Of a stretch of 64,000 nucleotides of DNA, positions 1 to 11,664 are shown in pieces; the first letter of the stretch is position 1; the number at the start of each line of letters is the position of its first letter. The notes under the pieces were generated by a model. It worked only from the letters and a program-made list of their open reading frames with translations. It ran no database searches and was not told where the DNA came from. Source of the DNA: Peribolospora baueri (lineage: Eukaryota; Basidiomycota; Peribolosporomycetes; Peribolosporales; Peribolosporaceae); the NCBI GenBank assembly GCA_029717555.1, contig JAMDHS010000084.1, positions 25,403 to 89,402 of the forward strand, given 5' to 3'. The position numbers and the translations under genes were made by a program.

Positions 1-58
1 CGTGCGCAGAACTCAGTCATCGCCACCATTCTAAGACTCCAGCATCCATTTTGTTGCT

Positions 59-2096
59 AGTCAAAACCCTGGCGCAGCAACAGAGCATGGCTGTCATCTG
101 CACCATTCATCAGCCGAGTTGGGAGACGCTCGCCCTCTTTGACGACGTGCTAGTCCTCGCGGAAGGCAAGACTGTGTATCAGGACAGAGTCGGTGAGTCG
201 GCACATGCGTTTCTGCGCGGATTCTCTTCATTTGGCGAACTGACGCTCGTTTTGGCGTCCAGATAAGCTGCCCGGCTATCTCGCGTCCATTGGTTCGCCA
301 GTCGCGGAGCACTCCAACCCCGCAGATCACGTCATCAGTCTTGCCAACACCGAGTTCCTTCGAGACGACGACGACAATGCGGGTAGCGAACACCGAGATC
401 CCTCGGCACCGGTCAGCGAGCGCTTGGACAGGCTCTGCCAAGCATGGAAAGATTACGCCAGCGCGAACTGCCTTCTCGAAGGGTCCAAAGAGCAGATAGA
501 CGGTCCAAAGCTTGCCGACGCCGGCGAGGTCCATACTCCTTCTGCTAACGTCAGACGGAAAGAGAATTTCTTCCGAGCGTTGCGCAAGGATACGTACCGC
601 ACTTGGGTGTTGATGCACAGGAACATGCTGAATTATCGCCGCAACGTACTCGCATACGGCATACGAGTTGGAATGTACGGTGAGTTTTACAAACTCGACC
701 CCGCGCGCGGCAAGTGGATATCCGCTGACAGAGTCGCGACCCTTGGAAACACGCACAGTGGCCATGGGAGTTTTGCTCGGCACCATCTGGGTCAATCTGG
801 CGAAGATGGATACTCGCATCAACGACAGGTTGTCCGTCCACTTCTTTAGCGTCGCTTTCCTCGCGTTCATGTCCGTCGCCGGCATACCCTCCTTCCTCGA
901 AGAGAGGGCGGTCTTCGTCCGCGAGCGCAACAATGGTCTGTACGGTCCAGGACCGTACGTGCTAGCCAACTCGCTGGTCAACATTCCCTTCTTGTTCATT
1001 TGCTCGTTGCTCTTCTGCGTGATCTGGTGAGATGGCAACGTCATGGACGTCCTTGCCCGCGCGCGTCTGATGCTGACGGTGATCGCGCGCTCTCTCGTCG
1101 GCCCAGCTATTGGTCCATCGGCCTACACCCTGGCGCTCCAGCATTCTTCCGCTTCCTCGCTTTCCTCTTCCTAGCCGTATACACCGCCGAGTCTCAAGTC
1201 AGTCCAACATGGCTCGTCAACCGTTTTGGCATTGCTTGCGCTGACGATACCCAATACGTCCCCCATGCGTCTCCGATAGTCCATCCTCATCGCGGCCATC
1301 ATCCCGATCTTTGTCGCAGCCTTGGCCGTCGCCTCGTTCCTAAAGTGAGTCCCACGATCGAGCGCGTTCTCGGATGCGCCCCAGGTCGGCTTCCCATCGC
1401 TCATAGCTTCGAATGCTTTGAACTTGCCAGCGGCTTCATGATGTCTGTTCAGGGGTGAGTAGAGAGGCCAAAGGCCTGTTCATATCTGCAGCGTTGGCGT
1501 TCACGACAGGCTCACATCGTGCGCATGTGCCCTGCCGCTCAGGTATTTCATCAAGGCTGTCAATCTGCCTCGTTTCTGGTACTACTGGGCTCACTGGATC
1601 GACTATCAGGTAAGTTTACCGTAGCCTTGCCTTGGGGTCACCTACGATGGAAGGGTCGCGGGACGGCAAAACGGGCAATCTTAGTTGACGACGTGTTGTT
1701 TCCTTCCTCCCGATGCCGCCGGACAGACCTTCGCATTCAACATCATCGCCAACAACGACCTTCGCGGCGTCACCTTTTCTTGTACTACGCTCGCCAATGG
1801 GAGCTGCCAGTGTGCTTACCCCACGTCTTTGACCGACGTGTGCGCCGTTACCGGCGACGACGTCCTACAAGTGAGCGTCCTAGTTGAGGCCAGGGAGCGC
1901 CAGTCTTCCCTTTCTGAGCCATCGGCACTCAAACTGTCCCTCTTCCTGCCTCCCTCGCTCCCACGCTCCCCTGCACATCTCGCAGGCACTCCAGATCCGC
2001 GGGACAAAGTACGGCCTTGACGCGGGTCTCCTGATCGTCATCGCCGTCGTCTACAGGTCCCTCTTCTACATCGCTCTCCGCCTCAAGAAGAAGTGA
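59..2096 (+). CDS. ABCG-family ABC transporter, 3' part (5' end outside window)
   Basis: A half-size or larger ABC transporter of the white/brown (ABCG) group, which exports lipids or drugs across a membrane. The window opens inside an intron; the first visible exon starts after the acceptor near 58. It carries the end of the nucleotide-binding domain with the switch-histidine motif ICTIHQPSWETLALFDDV. A linker exon (about 265-677, PGYLASIGSPVAEHSNPADH) follows, and then the ABC2-type membrane domain: MGVLLGTIWVNL, FMSVAGIPSFLEERAVF and PYVLANSLVNIPF are typical of the family. Further short exons encode YFIKAVNLPRFWYYWAHW and a Cys-containing loop (CTTLANGSCQC) near 1780-1815. The last exon ends in a transmembrane helix and RLKKK. 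At least seven introns are needed. Walker A, the signature and Walker B lie to the left. The family call is firm; substrate and exact exon ends are not. Confidence 0.85.
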
Positions 2097-3670
2097 GGTG
2101 ACGTCCACCGCTCCTTTGTCCATCTCCACGTCCTATCCCTCGTCAGATTCCTTGTTTGCTCCACGCACGTAAATGCTTAGACCAACTCGTTTCTGAGAAG
2201 GCCGCGATCCCGCCGTGCTGTCCTGTACACACATATACACATACACATACGTAATGCATGGACGTATGCGAATGGCCGGCCCGGCCCAGCCCGGCGCGGG
2301 GGAGATGCGCTTCCTTCTTCGTCGGATCGCCTGCTGCAGGAAGCAAGCGATCCTCGAGCGATACTGGAGGGATGAAGGGAAAGGCGGGACGAGGGAGGGA
2401 GCAGAGCGAAAGACGGACGGATGCTAGAGACACAACTTTGTTTCTTGGTGGACGGAAATCGGCAGAGACTACCTACGTACGCCATCACCGCAATGGAGGG
2501 ATAGTACCGGCGCCATGATGGGTGGTCGTAGTTCATCCATCCATCCACGAGTAACATGGAGAAGAATCAGGGTAAGTGTCCCGCTGGCGTCTCTCGTTCA
2601 AAGCCGATCGCTCCTCTTTTCTTTCCTCAGCCGTCCGACGGTCGGTCCACGCCATGCCAAGAGTCGTCAGCACCGTTAATCGGATCATATCGTGGTAGAA
2701 GGGGGTCGAAAGAAAGGAAGGAAGGAGGCCGAAATAGGAGGAGGGGGAAAGGGAAGGAGAGGCTCGTCGACCGCCGTCATCGCCGTCATCGGAAAGTGGC
2801 AGATCATCAATCAGATCGACGATCTCACAAGGACGAACGAAGAATAGGATGGACACCAATTCGACACGGACGCACTAGGACGAACCATACGAACAGAGCC
2901 GAACAAGCGCAAGGGACGGAAAGGAACGAGAGGAAGGGGGAAGGGGGCGAGGGGAAAAAGCAGCGTGGATTGAAAGGAAGGGGAGACTGACGGAGATCGG
3001 CCAAGTGGAAATGGGATAAACAGAGGGAGACGTTCATTCTCGGAGAAAGACAAAGACGGTGTCAGGATGGGGAGGAAGGGAAGGACAGAAGAAAGGCTCA
3101 ACGGACGAAAAAGGATGAGGGCGTGAATGACCAGGAAGAAAGGGACACAGAAGTTGGGGGAAGGAGAGGTAGGAAAGGCAAATGAAAAAAAAAATGGCGA
3201 ATAGACGGAAAGAGAAAGACAAGTGGTGCGACAACTAGGCCCGGCTCGAACCTCTTGAGCGCGACCTTCTCCTCCGCCATCCCAATCTTCTCGCTCCCGC
3301 GCATCCTCTTCGCCTCCAGGCCACTCCTCTCTCCCCTTCCTTCGCCCATCACCAGCCTGAGTCAACACGCGATCTAAATTTTCAACAACGCGCACTCAAC
3401 TCATCGGCGCCCTGTCTCGCGGTGCAGTGCGTTCCACGTAGCGCACAACGGTCGGTCGTCTGCCCATTGCCCTGTGCCACTCCCCGTCTTCGACCCGAGT
3501 CCACCTTCGCCAGTGTCTGTCCACGCCCGCGCGCCGCCGAAGTTTACATGATCTACCTCGCGAGGTCGACCACTGAACGCATCAGAAGGCGCAAACGACG
3601 ATGGCAACCGGGCTAGGGTGAGGACGAAAACGGAGAGACAGGGTGTACAGGCCACGGTACGACGGCCGAC
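2097..3670. other. Intergenic region with long purine-rich tract
   Basis: This 1.6-kb stretch lies between the 3' end of the ABCG gene and the 3' end of YOP1 (convergent). I see no credible gene. From about 2690 to 3220 the plus strand is strongly purine-rich (long runs of A and G with GGAAGG and GGGAAAGG), so the minus-strand frames read as Ser/Pro/Phe/Leu-rich low-complexity shadows. A minus-strand ATG at about 3283 opens a short coding-like stretch (MAEEKVALKRFEPG), but no consistent downstream exon was found. Confidence 0.5.
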
Positions 3671-5069
3671 TTAGTTGCTCTCGGGAGCAGCGGCGGCGGG
3701 AGCAGGAGGGGCGGCCTTGGTCTTCGCCGACTGGAGGACAGGGTGGAGGACCTTCTGGAAGACGACCTGGGCGCCCTGTGGATGGGAAGAGGAACAAAGG
3801 AGAGGCACAGAGAGGACGAGTGAAGTCAAGCAAAGGAGAGAGGAAAGGAACGACGATGGAAAGGATGGGATGATGGTCAGTACGACGACCGAAAGAGGCC
3901 GTATGGCAGTGGTATGCGTCTTCCGTAACAGGGCCTCCAGGACGGAAGAGGGTCAAAAACGAAAAACTCACCCTGGTGCTGGGGAGCATGAGCCAGATGA
4001 TGAGGAGGGTCTTGAAGGTGTAGTAGAAGGGGAACCAGTAGGTGAGGTCGAGGAGTTGCTCAACGAAGCTGAAGGCACCGAAAACAATCCAGTACGTGAG
4101 CCACTGGATGTCGTCCTGGGGCTGGGGAGTGTCGAGGGCACGGATGCTGAAGTAGGCGGGGAGGGCGTAGCCAAGCAAGTTGGACAGGAAGCCGGCAGCG
4201 ATGTTGACTGTGTGGTGGAGGGTAAGGGAGATGGCGACGAAGCGAGTGCGGCGGAGTTAGCCCAATCATATAACTCATGGCAAGCGCAGAATGGGTGCCA
4301 TAATACGCATGACTGGATTCCCAAAACTCATTGGTCCCTGTGCACGTGCAAACGATACCACCGTTTATCTGAAGCGGGACTCACAGAAGATGAGGAAGGC
4401 GAAGAGGGCAAAGACACCGAGGACGCCGTAGGCCTTGGGGACCCTGACCTGCTGCTCCATCTTGGTCAAGGTGGGGTACTTGGACAGCTGGTGATGGGAC
4501 GAGCAGGGGCGAGGAGCACGTAGGCGATCAGCGACAACGTTCCGACTGGCCAAGGGATCGTCTGCCTCGTCTGCGCCTCCCTGCGAAGCGGAATAGCGTT
4601 TACACACCTCCTTGTCAATCTGAGAGATATAGTAGTTGAGCCTGCGGCCGAGTACGAAGAAGCAAAGGCAAAAGGCAACGTCAGAGGAGATGAGCATGAG
4701 AAGGAGGTTCGGATGATCATGAAAAAGCAAGACGCAAAGGCTCCCATCCGTTCATCCGTCCATCCATGCGCCGATTCATTCGTCCATCTACTCATGTTAC
4801 AATCCCATGCATTTGACACCTCAAGATGGACGACCGTCCCGACCTGCCGGGTCATCGACGGCATCCGAAGCCCGGGCGTCGGTCGTCCCGCCAATAATAC
4901 CCTTCCCAGTTGCCCGGTGGACAGGAGAAGGAATGAAACAAGTCCGTCGACAACAAAGACGACTGGACGATTACGACGAACAATGAAGAGAAAGAAAAAA
5001 GAAGTGGACGACGATGGACGACGAGAAGGATACCCACTTGTCCTGCGCGACTTGAGCTTGGGCGGCCAT
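3671..5069 (-). CDS. YOP1: YOP1: TB2/DP1/HVA22 family ER membrane-shaping protein
   Basis: Yop1 (REEP5/DP1 family) bends ER membranes and stabilises tubules together with reticulons. The assembled protein is about 180 residues, the usual length. Exon 1 (MAAQAQVAQDK) starts at 5069. Further exons encode LNYYISQIDKE (about 4610-4643), the conserved LSKYPTLTKMEQQVRVPKAY followed by a membrane segment (about 4385-4491), NIAAGFLSNLLGYALPAYFS then DIQWLTYWIVFGAFSFVEQL and WFPFYYTFKTLLIIWLMLP (about 3970-4210), and a C-terminal tail ending QSAKTKAAPPAPAAAAPESN (3671-3780). Hydrophobic hairpins followed by an amphipathic stretch are the family hallmark. The first exon ends in phase 2 at a gtgggt donor, which restores Lys before Leu. 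The Ala/Pro-rich tail is variable in the family. The call is very secure; internal boundaries are good to a few bases. Confidence 0.93.
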
Positions 5070-5827
5070 TTTGACAGTGTTATTTGTTAGGAAGGGGAGA
5101 AGGCGAACGAGATGGGAGTGAAAGAAGAAGAGATGTTATTGGGAGACAGGAGTGGAGGCCGTGTGACTGCTGGCTACGTGGCAGAGTCGTGAGAGGAGAC
5201 GTGACGGGAGACGGTCGTGAAAGTTCGTCGTGGGGAGATACGGACGGAGACGACGCGACGAGTGGCTGAGCCAAGCCAAGCCCGGTCGCCAGCGAGCGCA
5301 GAGCGGATCGATATGGATGACGAAAAGATCACGTGGCCGGATGGAATACACGTTGCTCGAGATGGGTCATATCCGCATACACGTGCTTTCTTCTCACGCC
5401 TCTTCCTTCCATCTTCTTCCACCTCCCTTCTCGGCCACGTGTGCCATCCATCGATGCCCTCACCGGCGACGGATCACACCGGACGAACGCACGAGCGAAG
5501 AGCAACAAAACATGGCCCGCGTCGATTTGACCTGAACCGTACTTTCCGACCCTCTATCTCTCTCGTGGATCCCTTAAGGCTCACAGCTGCCAAGTGCCAT
5601 CGGAGCGGAGTTCGACGTCTTCAAGCATATCGTACGAACTGATCATCGTATCACATACAGGCGCGAGTTCACCCGCAGTTCGAGCTCGCCTCACACATCA
5701 AGGCGAGACCTGACTCGGTCGTGGACGTTTCGCCACACTGACGGACTGAGGAAGGAGGTGTGCGGATTGAGAGAGGATAGAAAAGGAGAGATGACAGATG
5801 GCCGACGTCAACACAGAAAGCTCAGAA
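5070..5827. promoter_or_regulatory. Intergenic: YOP1 5' region and 3' region of INO80E-like gene
   Basis: No gene was recognised. The left part must hold the YOP1 promoter and 5' UTR, because both flanking genes are on the minus strand. The right part is the 3' flank of the INO80E-like gene. Open frames here are short, overlap on both strands and have no recognisable features. Confidence 0.4.
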
Positions 5828-7363
5828 TCACACATCCGGCTTGATAAAGAGGAAGAACCAAAACTAGAGAACGGTCTGTCCTCCTCATTCTCCAATTCGA
5901 AGCCAAAACAAGAGAAAAGAGAAAGAAATGAAACGACTCACTCCGTCCTCGTACTCTCTCAAAAGCTCCTCCGACAAACCCCTCGGTCGCTTCTTCGCTG
6001 TCGTCGGCGAGGATGTCCCCGACGACGATGGCGGCCTGCCGTCGTGGCCCGCTGCGTCGGCACCATCGCCATTGCCCCGTTCACCACCACTGCCGTTGCT
6101 CAAACGGGGCCCTCGCTCCGTTCCGGCATGGTTGGCACGCTTGTTCTTGTCCCGTACCTTATCTCTCCCTTCGTCCCCATCCTCGTCCTCGTCCACCGCT
6201 CCATCCCGTCCCACTCCGGCGGCGTGCTTCTCTTCCGCCGCGTCTCGTCCATCCTGCCCGGTGGAAGGCGAGCCCCCGAGCCGGTGATGAGGGTGGTATT
6301 GGCCATCGTGCTCCACAGCGTCGTACGCTGGTCGCCTCGGTCCGGACGAAGGCGAGGCGAAAGGGTCCGCGTCCGTCTCCATGCGATGGCCCACCGAAGC
6401 ACGCGGAGGCGCAGCACCCAGATGGCGCGGATACGGGTGGTGCTGACGCTCTTGCTCACCACCATCGTAGCGGTCCACGTCCATATCTGCCGCCTGACGA
6501 ACGGATGGCGCAAAGTCGCGTCGAGCGTGGGGGTGGTGGCGGGGATCGAATGGGCTCGAAGCGCGCCCATGACGCCGGTGGTACTCGGCAGTTTCGGCTT
6601 CAACGTCGTATTCTGTCGGATATCGCCTTCCTTCATGAGCGGGGGACTGATGGGAGGGGACAGGAGATGTTCGAGACGGCTGAGAGGGCAGGAAGCCTGG
6701 CACCGGGGCTGGGGGGAGTTGGTGCGAGGAGAGATGGATGAGAGAAGGGATTCGCGCAGTGGAGATGGCGTCGAGGAGGAAGCTGGGGACGGACCGAGAA
6801 GAGGGGACGGTATGCGAGGATAGCGAGAGGGAAGCAGAGTGCGAGAGGGAGGCAGAGAAAGGAATCCACGTCGGAAATGAGAAATCAGCGTCAGGCGGGC
6901 GGACATGTCCGAGGAGGAATGGATGAGGAGGGGTGGGACGGGGAACGAGGAAGGGAACGGGCCGCAACGGAAGACGCACTCGCACTCCTCCCGGATCATC
7001 TTGATCTTCGTCTCGGCGGCTTCGGCCTCTCTCTGAAGATGCTCATGTTCCTGTACGTCGGGCGAGAATCGAAGGTACGCAAAGACGAGAGACGGGTGCG
7101 GATGGGGAAGCAAAAGAAACACAAAACGTCGTTAGCGCTTCGTCACAGCCATGCACGTACGACTGTTAATCAAAGGCACATCCGACAACGGCAGAGGAGA
7201 GACGCACGGCGGTCACCGCGTCGAACCTTCGCTTGCTCTTGAGAAACTTGTACTTGTACTTGCTCGTGTGGGCCATCGAGGACGATGCGGAGGGCGCGCC
7301 GGACTGGTTGGCGTAGCCGGCGCCGCTGTGGTGCACTTTCGAGGAGGACGCCTGTGTTGACAT
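5828..7363 (-). CDS. Probable INO80 complex subunit E-like (INO80E) protein
   Basis: Hand-assembled gene of four exons: 7363-7217, 7050-6980, 6782-5942 and probably 5863-5828, about 364 residues. All phases match (0, 2, 0). The N-terminus contains KYKYKFLKSKRRFDA, then EHEHLQREAEAAETKIKMI, then REECDFLLDAI. The same order and spacing occur in animal INO80E: a K-Y-x-x-L-K-x-K start, an E-H-E coiled coil, then an S/D-F-L-L-D end. INO80E is a small accessory subunit of the INO80 nucleosome remodeller in the nucleus. The rest is disordered, rich in Arg, His, Pro, Ser and Asp, with a basic KKRPRGLSEELLREYEDG motif near the C-terminus. If the gtgagtcg donor at 5941 is not used, translation ends at 5885 instead. 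The coiled-coil match is by eye, so homology is likely but unproven. Confidence 0.6.
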
Positions 7364-7915
7364 GGCGTCCCTTATGTTGTTTCTTCTCTTTTCGTCTGTT
7401 TTTTTGGCCAGGACCTTGGAAGGGGTTGGGTGGGAGAGGCGATGATGGCGTCGGCGTGGTGGCACAACAGACGCCGTCGATCGACCGCTCGCTCGCTCCG
7501 CGTTCGGTGACCGACACGCGCCCGGCCGACAAGGACAGCGAACGGTCGTCCATCCACCGTTCATGAAGCCTTTCTTCCACGTCGCAGAACACTCATACAC
7601 ATGTGTTGTGTCTTTGGTAAAGCGAACGAGACATCGCCAACAACGGCAAACAACTGAAAATTAACGAATTTTTGTCTCGGTCTTAGGGCGAAGCCTCCGT
7701 CTCTATATGCCCCGTAATACCACGCCCGACCACGTCCGGAGAGGAGAAAGCGAAGAACATACGAAGGACAGAGCGGAAATCGGGAGCCCGAATGGCCAAG
7801 AGTACAAAGAGTGCAAAGAAGGAGCGCGGGTATCGAGCGGTCAAGAAAGCCGTATCGCTGGGTGATCAACTCAAGCAGATGCGGCCCGGCCTCCGCCAAG
7901 CCAAAGCCTTTCGTC
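7364..7915. promoter_or_regulatory. Intergenic: 5' region of INO80E-like gene, 3' flank of sugar transporter
   Basis: Two minus-strand genes flank this 552-bp gap, so it should contain the promoter of the INO80E-like gene on its left side and the transcript end of the sugar transporter on its right. No RNA gene or coding exon was recognised. Confidence 0.35.
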
Positions 7916-10484
7916 TCAGACCTCGACATAGTCTCGCCCTCGTCCTGGGCTCGCCGAAACGGGCGTCTTCTCGTGGTTCTCGACATCGGGTCTCGGAGAC
8001 TGCCCATCGAAGATCTCGGCGATCTGCGAATCGCATCGGAAAGGTAGCAAGCAGGGTTCCCGAGGGTCAGAACGGACGAACTTGACAACCGGGCACTAAC
8101 AGGGGCAGGACGGATAAACACGCACCTCTTCCAGACTTCTTCCTCTGACGATCGAAACGACGAGACAAAAGACGAGGGTAGGGTAAGAGAAGGCGTCGTT
8201 GGTACGCGATGCAGTCGGTCTGATGACGGTTCGCAGCAGCTGGACTGGAGCAAGCGCTCTCACCTCGTCTCGGGATAGTAGAGCCATACGACGGCGAGCA
8301 GGACGATGAGGATTCCAATGTACACGACTGAAGCGGAGATGCAAATATGGGATGGAAACGGGGAGCCCGCGAGGGCCCGAGTCAGTGGGGCCAGCTCGGA
8401 AAACGGGCGTTTGAGATCGACAGAAAGTTCGACGTCTCACAATAGTACTGTCGGTAGTGAGAGGGGTGGAGGCCCGAGCGAAAGGATGCAAATGACCGGA
8501 TAAGCACCGAGATCGCCACGGATCTCAACTCTAGGAGCCACCGTCCTAATCGAGCTAGCCCTCCGACCCCTCACCTTCCAAGTGACAGCGGCGAATGCGG
8601 TCGGGTTGACGAGCTGGTTGAAAATGAGCGCGAGGACGGTGGTGGTCCACACGATGGCCATACCCTGCGTGCGGAGCGAGTATTGCATCAGCTCAACCGG
8701 GTACGTGACTTGGAGGGGTGCCCACGCTGTTCGAAGCGACAGCAGAGGCGGAGATAGAGAGAGTGAGCAGAGGCGGTCGCACCTGATTATGAGCTCGAGA
8801 ACGGAGAGATGGGATCGGACGAATGCGAACGGAGCGTCCATCGGCTTACCAGCAGAGTAAGCAGCATAGTACAAGAAGAGGAACGCGACGACGGCGCCTC
8901 CGGCGGTCGTGTTGCCTCGCTGGGCGTAAGTTGCTGAGCAGGCGGTAATGACCTGCGCGAAGAGAACCGCGAGTGTGCGATGCGATCAGCAAACGGTTGC
9001 GCCGGACGAGTTTCCGAATAGGGCCATAGCACGGGACTTCGAGCACACGCGGTGTGCCAGCCTTGCTCTAGACTATGCCGCTCACGATATAGCAGATGAG
9101 CATGCCGACGGTGGAGCCGAGCCAGAGCTTGCGTCTGCCGACCGTATCTACGCTGAGCGTGGCAGCGAGAGTGCATGCGAAGCTCCAGATGGACATGCTA
9201 GATGGAGCATAAGTGTACGAATGACCACCAATCAGTTTGAGCTGTTAGTAGAAGGTCCTTAAGATTCCAACTACCTCCTCCGTCTATGCCCATGCCGTCT
9301 CACCTGCCATTGATCGCGCCCTGCTGCACCGAACTCCTAACGCCTATGCTGGCGAGCACGGGAGAGAGGAAGTACGCGACGACGCCAACGCCGTTCCATT
9401 GGGCAAAGAAGCCCACGGAGCAGATGATGAGCAACCTTCTTCGGTTTCCCGGGGTGGAGAAGAAAGCGAACGATGAGGCTTGGAGTCGGTTTTGCGATTC
9501 GAAGGCGAGCGCTGTTGATGGCGTGGCGTCGTATGAGCGGTAGAGGAGGGTGAGTGAGATGACCGAATGGGGTCGATTCAATCGAAAGACAGACGACCCA
9601 CCGTTGACGATCTCCTCTAGCTCGAACCGCGCGAGCTCATCCTCTTCGTCCCCGTTGGCGTGGTATTTGGCCAACGTCCTCCTGGCCTCGTCTGTGCGGC
9701 CCTTCTTGACGAGCCAACGGGGGCTCTCTGGGACGAACGCGAGCAGGGGCAGCTGCACGAGGGCGGGGACGCCTTGGAAGAGACAGGGAAGTCGCCAACT
9801 CCAGGAGCTATGGTGGAGGAAGAGGGTGCCGAAACAGAGCCAGGCGGCGATGACAGACCCTGAGGGACGAGAGGTGATCGTCAGCATCCCGAGCGCCAAG
9901 GCGGACTCTTAACGAGGACCGGAGTGTGCCCGTCGCTTCCGCTCACCGACCGAGTATGTGAGCGGATACACTGTCGTAGCGACGCCTCTGTGCCTGGGAT
10001 GGGCGAGCTCGGCTACGAGGACGGGGGCGACGGTAGCGCCGACGAGGCTGCCGACGCCGATGACGACCCTTCCAGCGACGAACATGTTCCTGCTTTGGCT
10101 TGCCGCGGTGATGGCGGCGCCTATGATGACGATGACGCTCGATAGCGCGATCATCTGGCGCCTTCCATACCTATCCGCCAGCCAAGAGGCGGGCACGCCT
10201 CCGGGCACGCCCCCGAACGAGTAGGCGGCCGAGACGAGGCCTAGGGTAATGCCCTTCGGATAGTCCATCGCGGCCTGCCAAGCGGGCAACGTCTGGAGGC
10301 CGTTGAGCAGCGAGCCATCATAGCCGAGGGCGATCTGGGTGAGGCACAGCCAGCCGATCCAGAGGTTCAGCCGGCGCAGGCCGGGGTCGCGCCACCAGGC
10401 GGCGTCGACGTTGTTACGCAACCTGCCCAGCGCCAACGGCGAGTTGTTCGAGAGGGAGGTGCTCGAAGCGGTGGCTCCTTCCAT
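7916..10484 (-). CDS. MFS sugar transporter (hexose/lactose-permease type)
   Basis: A 12-helix major facilitator superfamily sugar:proton symporter of the plasma membrane. The first exon starts at 10484 (MEGATASSTSLSNNS) and contains ASWLADRYGRRQM, the loop 2-3 family motif, and the signature stretch ending LVAELAHPRHRG. The next large exon has the central PESPRWLVKKGR motif and the acidic linker. A later exon carries FFAQWNGVGVVAYFLSPVL. After several introns come NPTAFAAVTWK, IGILIVLLAVVWL, then YYPETR spliced to GRSLEEIAEIFDG, the classical C-terminal PETxGxSLEE motif. The tail ends DYVEV at 7916; three short exons in phase between 8370 and 7916 give this end. The asparagine of QWNG and the LAELAHPRHRG form suggest the lactose permease/hexose subgroup, but the substrate cannot be read from sequence. 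The family call is firm. Confidence 0.9.
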
Positions 10485-11664
10485 CTCGCTCCCACTCGGT
10501 GACGTGTTGACCGCAGGTCGCTGCCGGTCTAGGCGAGTGCCGTACGACGATGGGAGAGCACTCGCCGCCGAGAGGAGGAGTTAAAGTAACGCGACCCGCG
10601 GTGGACGGTGGTGGCGGGACGGTGACAGAACCGGGACTAGCCGTGCCGTCCTCCTTGGCCGTCCTTGCCGTCGGCGTGATGCAGATCGAGTCGGGCCATG
10701 GAGTGCGAGAAGAGGGGCACGTCACGAACACGCGAAGGCGAGGTTTCGAGAAGCACACGAGCACGCGCATCAGTGCGGTTCGTCACGGAGGTACAGTAGA
10801 AGGATAACAGACTGCCTTGCCTTCTCGAGTGCTTCGCGACTTGCACCTCGACCATCCTTTTTTTCTTTCCTTTGTTTATGAAAGAACTGATACTAGATAT
10901 AATAAATTAAATAGATCTGTTTACTTTAGATCCTGCTGGGACAAGTCTCGATGCGGGATCGGCTTCGATCACCTCGCCTGTCTCGGCGCTGTCTTCTAGC
11001 GACTCGGTGCGACTCGCGTCAGTGGCTCTCTGTTTCGCGTCCTTGCTTCGTTCGCCCTTCTCCTCCTCCGTCATGTCCGCTCTTCTCTTCCTTTCCTTCG
11101 TAGTGGGCCACACTCGCCCGCGATGAAGCAGCGTGCAGTCATTCCTCGCAGCCGAGCAGGAGCGGACTAAAGGGACGTAGGCAAACGTGCGGTGGGTTGC
11201 GCATGCGTGCTTCGACAGGGTCGCACAGAGATAGGCCATGGCTGTGAGAGGGCAAGCCGCGCGAGGCTGATTGCACGTGGTCGTGCGGGCGGCGCCAAGC
11301 GGGGGTTGGCGGAGGAGTGCGGGAGGTGGCTGGCGCACGCGTGCTGGAGGGCACGCCAGCCAGGGGGGTCGCTAAAGGCAAGGCTGCGGTGAGGCGAAGC
11401 CAGCTGAGCTGCGTGCTGGCCCGCCCTCGCCCTCGCCCTCGCCCACCGACGGAGTGACCGCCGCCGCTCGCCTCGCCGTCTCTCCTTCGCGTCCACTCCA
11501 AGGCCCAGCCCGACGTTCCCTTCCTTCACTCCTTCCTCGCTCTTCCCTCTCCTTCCCACCCGAGCTCCCTTCCTCTCTTCCTCCTCCCTTCTTCTACACC
11601 TCCCACCTTACACGCCTTTCCCCCGCCGCCCCGTCCACCTACCACACTTCCTCCCATCGACACC
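10485..11664. promoter_or_regulatory. Divergent promoter region between sugar transporter and septin
   Basis: The flanking genes are transcribed away from each other, so this 1.2-kb gap holds both 5' regions. It includes an unusually AT-rich patch at about 10860-10925 (T-run, then ATATAATAAATTAAATAG) in otherwise GC-rich DNA. The last 200 bp before the septin ATG are strongly pyrimidine-rich, a common feature of fungal 5' leaders. Confidence 0.5.
10907..11074 (-). CDS. Possible small ORF in the divergent promoter
   Basis: A 55-codon reading frame starting MTEEEKGERSKDAKQRATD and ending AGSKVNRSI. It is the tail of a longer open frame that runs from 11338. The composition (Glu/Lys/Ser/Asp, no hydrophobic segment) looks more like a coding disordered peptide than the Arg/Pro noise around it. 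It lies between two clear genes and may simply be chance. No family was recognised. Confidence 0.15.
   Translation of the reverse strand: MTEEEKGERSKDAKQRATDASRTESLEDSAETGEVIEADPASRLVPAGSKVNRSI

Noticed and set aside
3240-3262. tRNA B-box-like sequence (GGTTCGAGCC on the minus strand)
   Set aside because: No A box at the right distance and no cloverleaf could be folded. No other tRNA candidate was convincing in the window.
5928-6741. Plus-strand frames of 119-341 codons
   Set aside because: They are shadows of the large third exon of the INO80E-like gene on the minus strand.
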